A program made the translations under genes and the position numbers. DNA of 64,000 nucleotides from Methylococcales bacterium (GTDB taxonomy: Bacteria > Pseudomonadota > Gammaproteobacteria > Methylococcales > Methylomonadaceae), in contig JAPLRS010000033.1 in assembly GCA_026399015.1 (NCBI GenBank), forward strand, positions 1 to 64,000. The letters are read 5' to 3'. Below are positions 9,360-17,811 of this stretch, piece by piece (position 1 is the first letter of the stretch; every line of letters begins with the position of its first letter). The notes under the pieces were generated by a model. That model did no database searches, was not told the DNA's origin, and saw nothing but the letters and a program-made list of their open reading frames with translations.

Positions 9360-10193
9360 ATGTTAAACATAGGAAAAATAAACACCTTAAAGGTCGTTAA
9401 AAAACAAGGCGCTGATATCTATTTAGATAACGGCGTTTCGGCCAAAGTGTTATTGGCAGACAAAAAAGCGCCTGAACACTGTGAGCTAGGCGACAGCCTT
9501 GATGTATTTGTGTATGCCGATAGTGAGGGGCATTTAGCCGCTACCACTAAAAAACCCTTAGCCTTACTTGATGAAATTGCTTGGCTAAAAGTGGTGTCAC
9601 TTAATTACACCGGCGCCTTTTTAGATTGGGGTTTACCTAAAGATTTACTTGTCCCGTTTAGTGAACAACATCATGAAATGGAAGTCGGTCGCTCTTATTT
9701 AGTCAAAGTTTTCTTAGACGAAAAAAATAGATTGGCTGCCACCACAAAAATTGATCGTTTTATTGAAGATACCGCTGAAGATTTAGAAACTGGCCAAAAA
9801 GTAACTGTAATTATTGCTGATAAGACTGATCTAGGTGTTAAAGCCATTATTAACAATCAATACTGGGGCATGCTTTACCACAATGAACTTTACCAACCGG
9901 TAAGGAAAGGCCAAAAATTAGAGGCCTATGTAAAACAAATCCGTGAGGAAGATGGAAAAATAGATTTAGTACTTCAAGAACCGGGCTACGGTAAAGTACT
10001 CAGTTTAACAGATAAGATTTTACAAAAACTACAACAGAACAACGGCGTATTAGCACTGAGCGATAAGAGCCCGCCAGAAGCCATCTACGCTACTTTTGGC
10101 GTTAGTAAAAAGGTGTATAAACAAGCCATTGGCTCGTTATACAAACAGAAATTGATTACGATTGATGATAAAGCAGGTATTAAGTTGATTTAA
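9360..10193 (+). CDS. cvfB: S1-domain RNA-binding protein, CvfB family
   Basis: A cytoplasmic protein with tandem S1-like domains and a C-terminal winged helix, the CvfB (conserved virulence factor B) layout. Visible segments are the N-terminal MLNIGKINTLKV, the S1-like GAFLDWGLPKDLLVPFSEQ near residues 80-100, and a C-terminal winged helix (KSPPEAIYATFGVSKKVYKQA). The ATG at 9360 is chosen over a possible upstream start at 9324 because the latter lies inside rapA and adds residues foreign to the family. In Staphylococcus CvfB affects virulence gene expression; its target here is unknown. It is probably co-transcribed with rapA. Confidence 0.85.
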   Translation: MLNIGKINTLKVVKKQGADIYLDNGVSAKVLLADKKAPEHCELGDSLDVFVYADSEGHLAATTKKPLALLDEIAWLKVVSLNYTGAFLDWGLPKDLLVPFSEQHHEMEVGRSYLVKVFLDEKNRLAATTKIDRFIEDTAEDLETGQKVTVIIADKTDLGVKAIINNQYWGMLYHNELYQPVRKGQKLEAYVKQIREEDGKIDLVLQEPGYGKVLSLTDKILQKLQQNNGVLALSDKSPPEAIYATFGVSKKVYKQAIGSLYKQKLITIDDKAGIKLI

Positions 10194-10256
10194 TAAAAGG
10201 ATAATTGATCTATAGATTACACAACACATTGGTAATAGTTATTAAAAAACTTGTAC

Positions 10257-10589
10257 TTATAGAATTTCAATACAAGCATGATCGCTAATCAAAAGCGCAT
10301 GCTCTATCTCAAGTATATGGTCACGAAGAGTTTTAATAGTGGCCGCTTTACTTTTGTTGCCCGTTTTTATCCAAATAATTTTAGGTGGCTGACCATAAAG
10401 CAAGTCCATCTCATAAAAATCGGCATCTTTTGTGACAATAACAAAATCGTTTTCAATAGCATACTGCCGAATGGCTATATCATCCAATTGTTCCATACCT
10501 ATAAAAGTAACCTGCGTTGAACTTGGATACAAATCTTGAATAAACGGTACTATACGCCGCGATAGATTCTCATCTAGTAATAACTTCAT
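10257..10589 (-). CDS. DUF5615 PIN-like toxin of a type II toxin-antitoxin pair
   Basis: A 110-residue protein that opens MKLLLDENLSRR, the mark of the DUF5615 PIN-like nuclease family. It keeps the acidic residues of a PIN fold (LDEN near 4-7, TKDADFYEMD near 53-62). PIN toxins cleave RNA in the cytoplasm; activity of this one is inferred. Its ATG overlaps the stop of the upstream DUF433 gene by 4 nt (ATGA), the translational coupling usual in such modules. Confidence 0.85.
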   Translation of the reverse strand: MKLLLDENLSRRIVPFIQDLYPSSTQVTFIGMEQLDDIAIRQYAIENDFVIVTKDADFYEMDLLYGQPPKIIWIKTGNKSKAATIKTLRDHILEIEHALLISDHACIEIL

Positions 10590-10819
10590 GAGGTTTTAAG
10601 ACTTACCAACCCATGTTCTCGGTCAGCAGCGAAACTTAAACACGCACTAATATCGTCTGTATTTAACTCTGGAAAGTCTTCAATAATTTCAGCGCTGGTC
10701 ATGCCGTCGGCCAACCATGACAAGACATCATAAACAGTAATACGTAAACCTCTTATACAGGGTTTACCGCCTCTTTTTCCAGCTTCTAAGGTGATGATAT
10801 TTTGGTAACTTCTTGCCAT
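10586..10819 (-). CDS. DUF433 antitoxin
   Basis: A 77-residue protein of the DUF433 family, the usual partner of DUF5615 toxins. The conserved segments GKPCIRGLRITVYDVLSWLADGM and a C-terminal LSFAADRE are visible; the fold contains a winged-helix-like DNA-binding part. The ATG at 10819 is preceded by GGAG with 8-nt spacing, so it is preferred over a GTG three codons upstream at 10828. It overlaps the toxin gene and probably represses the shared promoter. Confidence 0.85.
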   Translation of the reverse strand: MARSYQNIITLEAGKRGGKPCIRGLRITVYDVLSWLADGMTSAEIIEDFPELNTDDISACLSFAADREHGLVSLKTS

Positions 10820-11042
10820 TTCTAACACTCCAATGTTTGATTTTTAAGGCGTATCGATTTATTAGTAATCATATTACCAAAATATAAGGCCTTTAAAATA
10901 AAAGTATTACCGCGATAAGATAAGTTATCTAAATTTTAGTTTCAGTCTTGATCAAACAAAGTAGCTTTTGTACTAGCTCAAACCTAAACTTTTAATGTCC
11001 GCTTAGTGTTTTAGTATAGCTCATATTGCTAATAATCAGTTG

Positions 11043-11092
11043 TTTACACTTACCCTAATGTTCACATATAAGTTAACATGACTCATAATGAG
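11043..11092 (+). promoter_or_regulatory. Promoter and possible operator of the HigA-like gene
   Basis: TTTACA (11043-11048), an 18-bp spacer and TATAAG (11067-11072). Just downstream is a perfect palindrome, CTCAT-A-ATGAG (11082-11092), a plausible operator for autorepression by the XRE protein. The palindrome contains the ATG at 11088, which argues that translation begins at a later codon. Confidence 0.4.
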
Positions 11093-11120
11093 AGAAATTA
11101 TATTTACTGGATGTTGGGCA

Positions 11121-11396
11121 ATGAGCGACCTACAAAAATATATTCTAAGCCGAAAATCACGAGATGAAGACTTCTCTAATAACTTTGATGAAGATTATCA
11201 GCTATTTAAAATCGGCGTTATGTTAAAAGAAGTACGAGAAGCTGAAGGTGTTACTCAAGCAGAATTAGCCAGTCGTTTACATACTAAAAAATCAGCCATT
11301 TCTCGCATAGAAAACCACGCTGAAGATATAAAGTTATCTACACTTAAAAAGTACGCGCTTTCGTTAGGCAAAAATCTAGAAGTCCATATTTATTAG
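11121..11396 (+). CDS. XRE-family HigA-like antitoxin/regulator without its toxin
   Basis: A 91-residue DNA-binding protein with a Cro/C1 helix-turn-helix in the C-terminal half (VTQAELASRLHTKKSAISRIE), near-identical in layout to antitoxins of HigBA and RelE/XRE modules, which begin MSDLxKY and end in a short strand (GKNLEVHIY). The ATG at 11121 fits that family start; an in-frame ATG at 11088 would add eleven atypical residues. No toxin gene lies on either side: upstream is the divergent DUF433 gene and downstream is a repeat region. It is either an orphan antitoxin or a stand-alone regulator. Confidence 0.75.
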   Translation: MSDLQKYILSRKSRDEDFSNNFDEDYQLFKIGVMLKEVREAEGVTQAELASRLHTKKSAISRIENHAEDIKLSTLKKYALSLGKNLEVHIY

Positions 11397-11580
11397 ACCA
11401 CTACACAGTTTTACTACATAAACTAGCAAAGATACTTGAATGGCAAGGGTAATGTCACAATTAATTTCAACCAAACCGCTTGCTAAAAAAAACATAAACA
11501 ATTGATTTTTATATAAATTAAAAACAGATGTGTTTTTAATACGCCACAGATAAGCATTTACCCAGAGCTGTTGAATCCTC

Positions 11581-11613
11581 GTTTACTCTAAAGAAGCTGT
11601 GTTTAGAGTAAAC
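11581..11613. repeat. Perfect 12-bp inverted repeat
   Basis: GTTTACTCTAAA at 11581-11592 is exactly inverted as TTTAGAGTAAAC at 11602-11613, around a 9-nt loop. There is no T-run after it, so it is not an ordinary terminator. It overlaps the first unit of the ~41-bp repeat array. Confidence 0.8.
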
Positions 11614-11747
11614 AGTAATGCATTTACTTCAAAGTGCCCCGCTTTAAGCTTTTCTAGACATGTTCACTTTAAAGTAGCGTACTTTATAACAGATAAGGCA
11701 TCATCTACCTTAAAGTAGGGTGTTTTAGAGCAGATAAGGTATCATCT
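11585..11747. repeat. Degenerate tandem repeats with ~41-bp period
   Basis: Related segments begin at 11585, 11626, 11666 and 11707 with spacing of 41, 40 and 41 bp. The shared core is ACTTTAAAGTAGSG followed by CTTTA. The third and fourth units match at about 34 of 41 positions by eye, including the AGATAAGG-ATCATCT half; the first two match mainly over the first 20 bp. Nothing in the region is coding. Confidence 0.65.
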
Positions 11748-11897
11748 GCTCCTAACAACACCCCGTCTATCGCAAAGCAACCCTGATAAACAGCAAGTAC
11801 ACACTTATCAGAGACTAAATAAGACTTATAAGCTCTCAGTACATGATTATCTGGAGCTAGTTAATCAATACCCGCCGCTAATACATCGTTAGCGTAA

Positions 11898-12911
11898 CTA
11901 TCTCAATACGCCTTTAGGCGAACTGTAATTATCCAAGACTTGCACATAGTTAGCGCGCTCATAAGCACTGGGGTCTATGGCATTTTTTTGACTGACGCTG
12001 CCTTTTAATTGTTGAATAGATTCATACTCATGCGCGACTAACCAGTCTTGTACTTCTGCCAAAATTTGGCTGACTCGCCCTACGCCGTGGTGCAATAATA
12101 CACTACACAAATGCACCACATCCGCACCGGCTAGTAGCGCTTTTATAACCTCTGGCGCGTTATGAAACCCACCGGTTACTGCCAACGACATTTCGGTGCG
12201 CCCATATAATAAAGCCGTCCAACGAATACGCAATAAGGCTTCTTGTGGGGTAGACAGTTCTAAAGTGGGTAAAACCTCTAAGGTTTCTAAATCAATATCC
12301 GGCTGATAAAAGCGATTAAATAACACGACACCTTCTGCCCCGGCGGCTTCTAAGCGCTTAGCAAAATGGATAGGCGAACTAAACTGTGAGGATAACTTCA
12401 TGGTAATGGGTAAACTCACCACCGATTTTAATTCTTGTAAGATTTCTAAATATCTATTTTCGACATCCACACTACTTTCTTCGGCATTCGCCGCCAAATA
12501 GTAACAGTTAAGCTCTAAGGCATTGGCGCCGGCTTCTTGTAATTGCTGGCCATAATCCACCCAACCACCAATAGATGAGCCATTTAAACTGGCAATAACT
12601 GGGATAGATAAAGCCGCTTTGAGCTTATGAATTTGCTCTAAATATTGCTCTTGATACGATTTAAGTGCATAAGAAACCGGATGAAAAGAGTCCGCCTCGC
12701 CATGGCCTATGCCTTGCTGATAATAAAAGCGTTGTAATTGCTGTTCTTCTGCGACAATTTTCTCTTCAAATAAAGAGTACATCACTAAAGCAGCCGCACC
12801 GGCATCTTCTAATTGTTTTGCGGTACTGATGTCTTTACTTAACGGTGAAGCTGAAGGCACTAAAGGATTAGCGAGTTTTAAACCTAAATAGTGGGTTGAT
12901 AAATCAATCAT
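11898..12911 (-). CDS. Dihydroorotate-dehydrogenase-like flavoprotein linked to NifJ
   Basis: A TIM-barrel flavoprotein of the dihydroorotate dehydrogenase superfamily, 337 residues. Family features include the N-terminal LSTHYLGLKLANPLVPSASP, IPVIASLNGSS, the substrate-side ALELNCYY and the C-terminal phosphate-binding VTGGFHNAPEVIKALLAGADVVHLCS. Proteins of this branch are often called dihydroorotate dehydrogenase-like and found next to pyruvate:flavodoxin oxidoreductase; they are unlikely to serve pyrimidine synthesis. The ATG at 12911 has an AGGAGA site 7 nt upstream and overlaps the 3' end of nifJ by 8 nt, so the two genes are translationally coupled. A far upstream start at 12974 would lie inside nifJ and is rejected. 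Confidence 0.85.
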   Translation of the reverse strand: MIDLSTHYLGLKLANPLVPSASPLSKDISTAKQLEDAGAAALVMYSLFEEKIVAEEQQLQRFYYQQGIGHGEADSFHPVSYALKSYQEQYLEQIHKLKAALSIPVIASLNGSSIGGWVDYGQQLQEAGANALELNCYYLAANAEESSVDVENRYLEILQELKSVVSLPITMKLSSQFSSPIHFAKRLEAAGAEGVVLFNRFYQPDIDLETLEVLPTLELSTPQEALLRIRWTALLYGRTEMSLAVTGGFHNAPEVIKALLAGADVVHLCSVLLHHGVGRVSQILAEVQDWLVAHEYESIQQLKGSVSQKNAIDPSAYERANYVQVLDNYSSPKGVLR

Positions 12912-15900
12912 GTTCTGTCTCCTTAGCACTATCAATTTTAAGTTGCGCTTTGACTGCCGATACAGAAGTTGCATCGGTCCATTCCAGTTCGGCCAGTTGT
13001 TTGTAATAGTGATAACGATGCGTTACATCCAATTGCGCTTGTGCTAAAAATGCTTCGGCGTCTTCTGGATGGGTCTGCCATAACATGCTAAAGCGCGTCT
13101 CGGTTTTTACGAAGTCCCGATAGGGAATAGAAGGCTCTGCTGAATCTAACTTCATAGGATTTTTACCTGCTTTGGCTTTGCTAGGATCAAATCTAAACAA
13201 AGGCCAATGGCCACTTTTTACCGCTAGATTTTGTTGATGATGGTTATTAGATAAATCCACGCCATGGGCAATGCACGGTGCATAAGCAATAATAATTGAA
13301 GGGCCATCATGCGCTTCCGCTTCTAAAAATGCCGTTAAAGTTTGCGTATCTTTACCTGCATAAGCCACATGCGCCACATACACATTACTGTAATCCATGG
13401 CTAATAAAGCTAAGTCTTTTTTAGCGGTTGCTTTACCACCTGCAGAGAATTTAGCCACAGCACCTAAAGGCGTTGATTTAGAAGTTTGCCCGCCGGTATT
13501 GGAATACACCTCCGTATCTAATACTAAGATATTTACATTACGACCACTGGCTAATACATGATCCACCCCACCAAAACCAATATCATAAGCCCAGCCATCA
13601 CCCCCAATAATCCAAACGCTTTTCTTGCTTAAGGTATCAGCCAATTCTAAGAGGGTTAGGGCAGCCGGGGTTTTAAATTGTGCTTCTTGAGTGAGCTTTT
13701 CTTTTAGTAAAGCTACCCTTTGACGCTGTTCATAAATACCCACTTCATCCGCTTGATCAGCATTTAATAAAGCATTAACTAGCTCTATACCCAATTGTTC
13801 TTGATGTAATGCTAATAACTCTTTAGCTGTTGCGGTTTGTTTATCTAAGGCTATGCGCATGCCTAAACCAAACTCAGCGTTATCTTCAAATAAAGAATTA
13901 CTCCAAGCAGGCCCCCTACCCTCAGCATTTTTAGTCCACGGTGTGGTCGGTAAGTTGCCGCCATAAATGGAAGAACAACCGGTGGCATTAGCAATCAACA
14001 TGCGATCACCAAACAACTGCGAGGCCAGTTTAATGTAAGGCGTTTCCCCACAACCGACACACGCGCCCGAGAACTCAAACAAGGGTTGCAATACCATCGC
14101 ACCTTTAATGGTATTGGTTTTTAATAAGCGTCTATCGTATTCAGGTAGACTTAAAAAATAATCCCAGTTCGTATTTTCAGTTTCGCGTAAAGCCGGTTGG
14201 GCTTGCATATTAAGGGCTTTTCGACTGGCATTAGATTTATCCCGAATGGGGCATATATCCACACATAAAGTACAGCCCGTGCAATCTTCCGGTGACACTT
14301 GATAACTCATCGATAAACCCGCAGGAAAATCTTTACCTAACACAGGCGTGTGTTTAAATGTAGTGGGCGGATTAGCTAACTGATCAGTCTCAAAGATTTT
14401 GCTCCGAATAACCGCATGTGGACACACCATCACACACTTACCGCATTGCGTACATAAATCGGCTTCCCATACGGGGATTTCTAAAGCTAAATTGCGTTTT
14501 TCATACTGCGCGGTGCCGGTAGGAAATGTACCATCAATCGGCATGACACTCACGGGTAACGCATTACCGTGTCCAGCAATAATTTCACCCGTCACACGCT
14601 TAACAAAGTCTGGCGCTGTGGCACTAATAGTCGATTTAATATCAAACACACTGCTGACAGTGAGAGATAATTCGACTTGCTGTAAACTCGCTAAGGTCTC
14701 ATCAATTGCGATGTAGTTAAGTTCAACAATACGTTGACCTTTTTTACCATAGGTTTTCTGCACAGCTTGTTTAATGGCGGTAATGGCATCCGCTTGGGGC
14801 AATACACCAGAAATAGCAAAGAAGCAGGTCTGCATAATGGTATTAATACGCTTACCCATGCCAGTTTTCTCAGCAACGGCATAAGCATCAATCACATAAA
14901 ACCGAATCCTTTTACTGATTAATTGCTGTTGTAGCTTGGCCGGTAAAGAAGCCCAAACCGTATCAACAGACTCCGCTGTGTTTAATAAAAACACCGACTT
15001 ATCAGCGGCATTTGCCAGCATGTCATAGCGTTCTAAAAAGATAGTCTGATGACAGCCAATAAAGTTAGCATCATTTTCTGCGATTAAATACGTAGAACGA
15101 ATCGGTTTAGGACCAAAGCGTAAATGAGATACAGTGACTGCACCTGATTTTTTAGAGTCATAGACAAAATAACCTTGCGCATGACAATCAGTCGCCGAGC
15201 CAATAATTTTAATACTGTTCTTGTTGGCACTGACGGTGCCATCACTGCCCAAACCATAAAACATAGCTTGAAAAGTATCGGCATGGGCATCGGTGCGATA
15301 AGTGGCATCCCAATTTAAACTGGTGTGGGTAACATCATCATTAATACCAATGGTAAATTGATTCTTCGGTTGAGCTTGCTTCAATTCATCATAAATTGCT
15401 TTAATCATCCCTGGAGTAAATTCTTTAGAGGATAAACCATAACGCCCACCGACAACTTTAGGTAACTGGGTAAACTTAGGTGTATCACTACTAAAATCTT
15501 GTACCAACGCGGTTATCACATCTTTATATAATGGCTCGCCATCAGCACCCGGCTCTTTAGTGCGATCTAATACGGCAAGCTTTTTACAGGTTACTGGCAA
15601 GGCTGCAATTAAATGTTCAGCAGAGAACGGACGATATAATCTAACTTTAAGTAAGCCCACCGATTCACCTTGGCGACTTAAATAATCTAAGGTTTCTTGA
15701 GCCGCTTCTGCCCCTGAACCCATGATGATAATAATACGTTCTGCATCTGCAGCGCCGACATATTCAAATAATTGATACTGACGACCCGTCAGTTCTGCAA
15801 AGCGCTCCATGGCAGTTTGCACAATGTTTGGCATGGCTTCGTAATAGCTGTTAACAGACTCTCGGGCTTGAAAATACACATCAGGATTTTGCGCGGTACC

Positions 15901-16551
15901 GCGTAATACGGGTTTATCAGGCGTTAAGGCTCGACTACGGTGGGCGCTAACCCACTCGTCTTTAATCATGGCTCGTAACACCGCGTCATCTAACAGCTTA
16001 AGTTTAGCCACTTCGTGCGAGGTTCTAAAACCATCAAAGAAATGCATTAAAGGGATACGACTTTCTAAAGCCACGGCATGGGCAATTAAAGCAAAATCAT
16101 GCACTTCTTGAGGCGAATTAGAACATAACATACCAAAGCCAGTCATCCTAGCGGACATCACATCACTGTGATCGCCAAAAATGGATAAACCCTGACACGC
16201 TAAGGATCTAGCGGCAATATGAAAGACCGTCGGCGTTAATTCACCAGCAATCTTATACATATTAGGCAGCATCAATAATAAGCCTTGAGATGCCGTAAAG
16301 GTGGTTGCCATTGAGCCCGCTTGTAATGCACCATGAATAGCACCGGCAGCGCCAGCTTCACTTTGCATTTCGGTGACTTGAGGAACCGTCCCCCAGAGAT
16401 TAACTTGACCTTTAGATGACCATTCATCCGCCCATTCACCCATATTAGATGAGGGAGTAATCGGGTAAATGGCAATGACTTCATTTAGTTTATGAGCGAT
16501 GGTAGCGGCTGCTTGATTACCATCGATGGTAGCTGTGTCCTGATTTTGCAT
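12904..16551 (-). CDS. nifJ: Pyruvate:ferredoxin (flavodoxin) oxidoreductase
   Basis: A single-chain, 1215-residue homodimeric pyruvate oxidoreductase that oxidises pyruvate and CoA to acetyl-CoA and CO2 and reduces ferredoxin or flavodoxin. Domains in order are the pyrimidine-binding domain I (AATIAHKLNEVIAIYPITPSS near 16), domain II, the gamma part, a double 4Fe-4S insert with CTQCGKCVMVCP near residue 700 and CTGCTLCVDICP near 760, a further cysteine pair CVGCGETPY near 820, and the thiamine diphosphate domain with GGDGWAYDIGFGG near 985. Known roles are feeding nitrogenase or fermentation; no nif gene is nearby. The next gene, a DHOD-like protein, overlaps by 8 nt. The oxygen-sensitive enzyme suggests micro-oxic or anoxic growth phases. 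Confidence 0.95.
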   Translation of the reverse strand: MQNQDTATIDGNQAAATIAHKLNEVIAIYPITPSSNMGEWADEWSSKGQVNLWGTVPQVTEMQSEAGAAGAIHGALQAGSMATTFTASQGLLLMLPNMYKIAGELTPTVFHIAARSLACQGLSIFGDHSDVMSARMTGFGMLCSNSPQEVHDFALIAHAVALESRIPLMHFFDGFRTSHEVAKLKLLDDAVLRAMIKDEWVSAHRSRALTPDKPVLRGTAQNPDVYFQARESVNSYYEAMPNIVQTAMERFAELTGRQYQLFEYVGAADAERIIIIMGSGAEAAQETLDYLSRQGESVGLLKVRLYRPFSAEHLIAALPVTCKKLAVLDRTKEPGADGEPLYKDVITALVQDFSSDTPKFTQLPKVVGGRYGLSSKEFTPGMIKAIYDELKQAQPKNQFTIGINDDVTHTSLNWDATYRTDAHADTFQAMFYGLGSDGTVSANKNSIKIIGSATDCHAQGYFVYDSKKSGAVTVSHLRFGPKPIRSTYLIAENDANFIGCHQTIFLERYDMLANAADKSVFLLNTAESVDTVWASLPAKLQQQLISKRIRFYVIDAYAVAEKTGMGKRINTIMQTCFFAISGVLPQADAITAIKQAVQKTYGKKGQRIVELNYIAIDETLASLQQVELSLTVSSVFDIKSTISATAPDFVKRVTGEIIAGHGNALPVSVMPIDGTFPTGTAQYEKRNLALEIPVWEADLCTQCGKCVMVCPHAVIRSKIFETDQLANPPTTFKHTPVLGKDFPAGLSMSYQVSPEDCTGCTLCVDICPIRDKSNASRKALNMQAQPALRETENTNWDYFLSLPEYDRRLLKTNTIKGAMVLQPLFEFSGACVGCGETPYIKLASQLFGDRMLIANATGCSSIYGGNLPTTPWTKNAEGRGPAWSNSLFEDNAEFGLGMRIALDKQTATAKELLALHQEQLGIELVNALLNADQADEVGIYEQRQRVALLKEKLTQEAQFKTPAALTLLELADTLSKKSVWIIGGDGWAYDIGFGGVDHVLASGRNVNILVLDTEVYSNTGGQTSKSTPLGAVAKFSAGGKATAKKDLALLAMDYSNVYVAHVAYAGKDTQTLTAFLEAEAHDGPSIIIAYAPCIAHGVDLSNNHHQQNLAVKSGHWPLFRFDPSKAKAGKNPMKLDSAEPSIPYRDFVKTETRFSMLWQTHPEDAEAFLAQAQLDVTHRYHYYKQLAELEWTDATSVSAVKAQLKIDSAKETEHD

Positions 16552-16656
16552 ATGACAATCCTGAGATAAACTTACCGTGAGGAAAAAACCTCACTAAGTT
16601 TACCAGAATTAATACCAAAACGATGTGACAGTTGGCTTACTTGTATCGCTAAAAAA

Positions 16657-17808
16657 CTACGATATTTGTAACATTTCTAAAGCAAGGTCTGCCATGTTCT
16701 TAGACCCACCACCAGCACCCAATTGCTGTTTAACCTGCTCTAGGTTATGACGCATTTGCTCTGCATAAGTGATATCCGTCAGAATTAAACTCAGTTCTTT
16801 AACTAAGTTTTCTGGACTGGCTGCGTGTTGAATGAGTTCTTTAATAATAGCTTTACCAAGCACAATATTGGGTAAACCAATAAAAGGAATATTAACTAAT
16901 AATCGACCCAGATAATACGTAAAGGGGGATAGTTTATAAGTAATCACCATCGGAATGCCTAGTAGAGCAATTTCTAGCGTAGCAGTACCTGAAGTAGTCA
17001 TTACCACATCACAACATTGGATTACATCATAAGGTTGATGCTTTACCACGGTTATCGCAAGCTCAGACTGGTTTAGATACGACTGTAACAAAGCGTCCGA
17101 AATAGAATCGGCTTGTGGCAATAAAAACTGTACGTCAGGAAATTGGCTTTTTAATTGCTCAGCAGCTTTCAACATGACAGGTAATAAGCGACTAATCTCA
17201 TTAGCACGACTACCCGGCAATAATCCCACAATAGCTTGAGTTGCATCTAGATTAAACAATGTTAAATCCTCAGACTTACTACGCTGAGGATGCACTTTAT
17301 CAACTGAAGGATGACCTACGTAACGCACGGGCACCTGCTCGGCTTCGTAATAAGGCGGTTCAAATGGAAAGATAACCGCCATCATGTCGGTGGCGTTACC
17401 ATAAGTTTTAACGCGCCCTGGTCGCCAAGCCCAGACTTGTGGCCCCACATAAAACAAGACTTTAATACCGCACTTTTTAGCGTAGCGCGCGAGTTTAAGA
17501 TTAAACTCTTTGTAATCGACACACACTAATAAATCAGGGTGCTCAGCAGAGGCTAATTGTTGCATTAGCTTTAAAGCACGGCGTATTTCACCATAATGCT
17601 TTAATACTTCTATTACCCCAATCACGCCAATAGCGCCGGAATCATAACGAATATCGATTCCAGCTTGCGCCATTTTAGCGCCGCCCATACCAAAGCCCTG
17701 TATATCTGGCAGATGTTTTTTTAGTTCCAAAAACATATTAGCGGCATGTTGATCACCAGATGATTCTCCGGCGCTAAATAAAACCCGATACGGCTTGTTT
17801 GCTGACAT
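16657..17808 (-). CDS. lpxB: Lipid-A-disaccharide synthase
   Basis: A GT-B glycosyltransferase (GT19) that joins UDP-2,3-diacylglucosamine and lipid X into the lipid A disaccharide at the inner membrane. The N-terminal FSAGESSGDQHAANMF (residues 10-25) and the central VGPQVWAWRPGR and LLPGSRANEI motifs are intact. At 383 residues it has full length. It follows the gnnB-type aminotransferase after 3 nt and the gnnA-type dehydrogenase before that, forming a lipid A operon rather than the usual lpxD-fabZ-lpxA-lpxB order. Confidence 0.96.
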   Translation of the reverse strand: MSANKPYRVLFSAGESSGDQHAANMFLELKKHLPDIQGFGMGGAKMAQAGIDIRYDSGAIGVIGVIEVLKHYGEIRRALKLMQQLASAEHPDLLVCVDYKEFNLKLARYAKKCGIKVLFYVGPQVWAWRPGRVKTYGNATDMMAVIFPFEPPYYEAEQVPVRYVGHPSVDKVHPQRSKSEDLTLFNLDATQAIVGLLPGSRANEISRLLPVMLKAAEQLKSQFPDVQFLLPQADSISDALLQSYLNQSELAITVVKHQPYDVIQCCDVVMTTSGTATLEIALLGIPMVITYKLSPFTYYLGRLLVNIPFIGLPNIVLGKAIIKELIQHAASPENLVKELSLILTDITYAEQMRHNLEQVKQQLGAGGGSKNMADLALEMLQIS

Positions 17809-17811
17809 ATC

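Larger units (their letters stand above)
11397..11897. other. 500-bp non-coding stretch
   Basis: No reading frame with coding character is present. The left 180 bp is AT-rich. The middle holds a perfect 12-bp inverted repeat (11581-11613) and ~41-bp degenerate tandem repeats (11585-11747), listed separately. The right part, 11760-11890, has further half-related segments around the similar motifs GTACACACTTATCAGAG and GTACATGATTATCTGGAG, about 43 bp apart. Confidence 0.6.

Noticed and set aside
11581-11747. CRISPR array
   Set aside because: The ~41-bp units are degenerate throughout, there are no unique spacers between identical repeats, and no cas gene is near.
11898-12911. pyrD for pyrimidine synthesis
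   Set aside because: The protein belongs to the NifJ-linked DHOD-like branch and is coupled to nifJ, not to pyrimidine genes.
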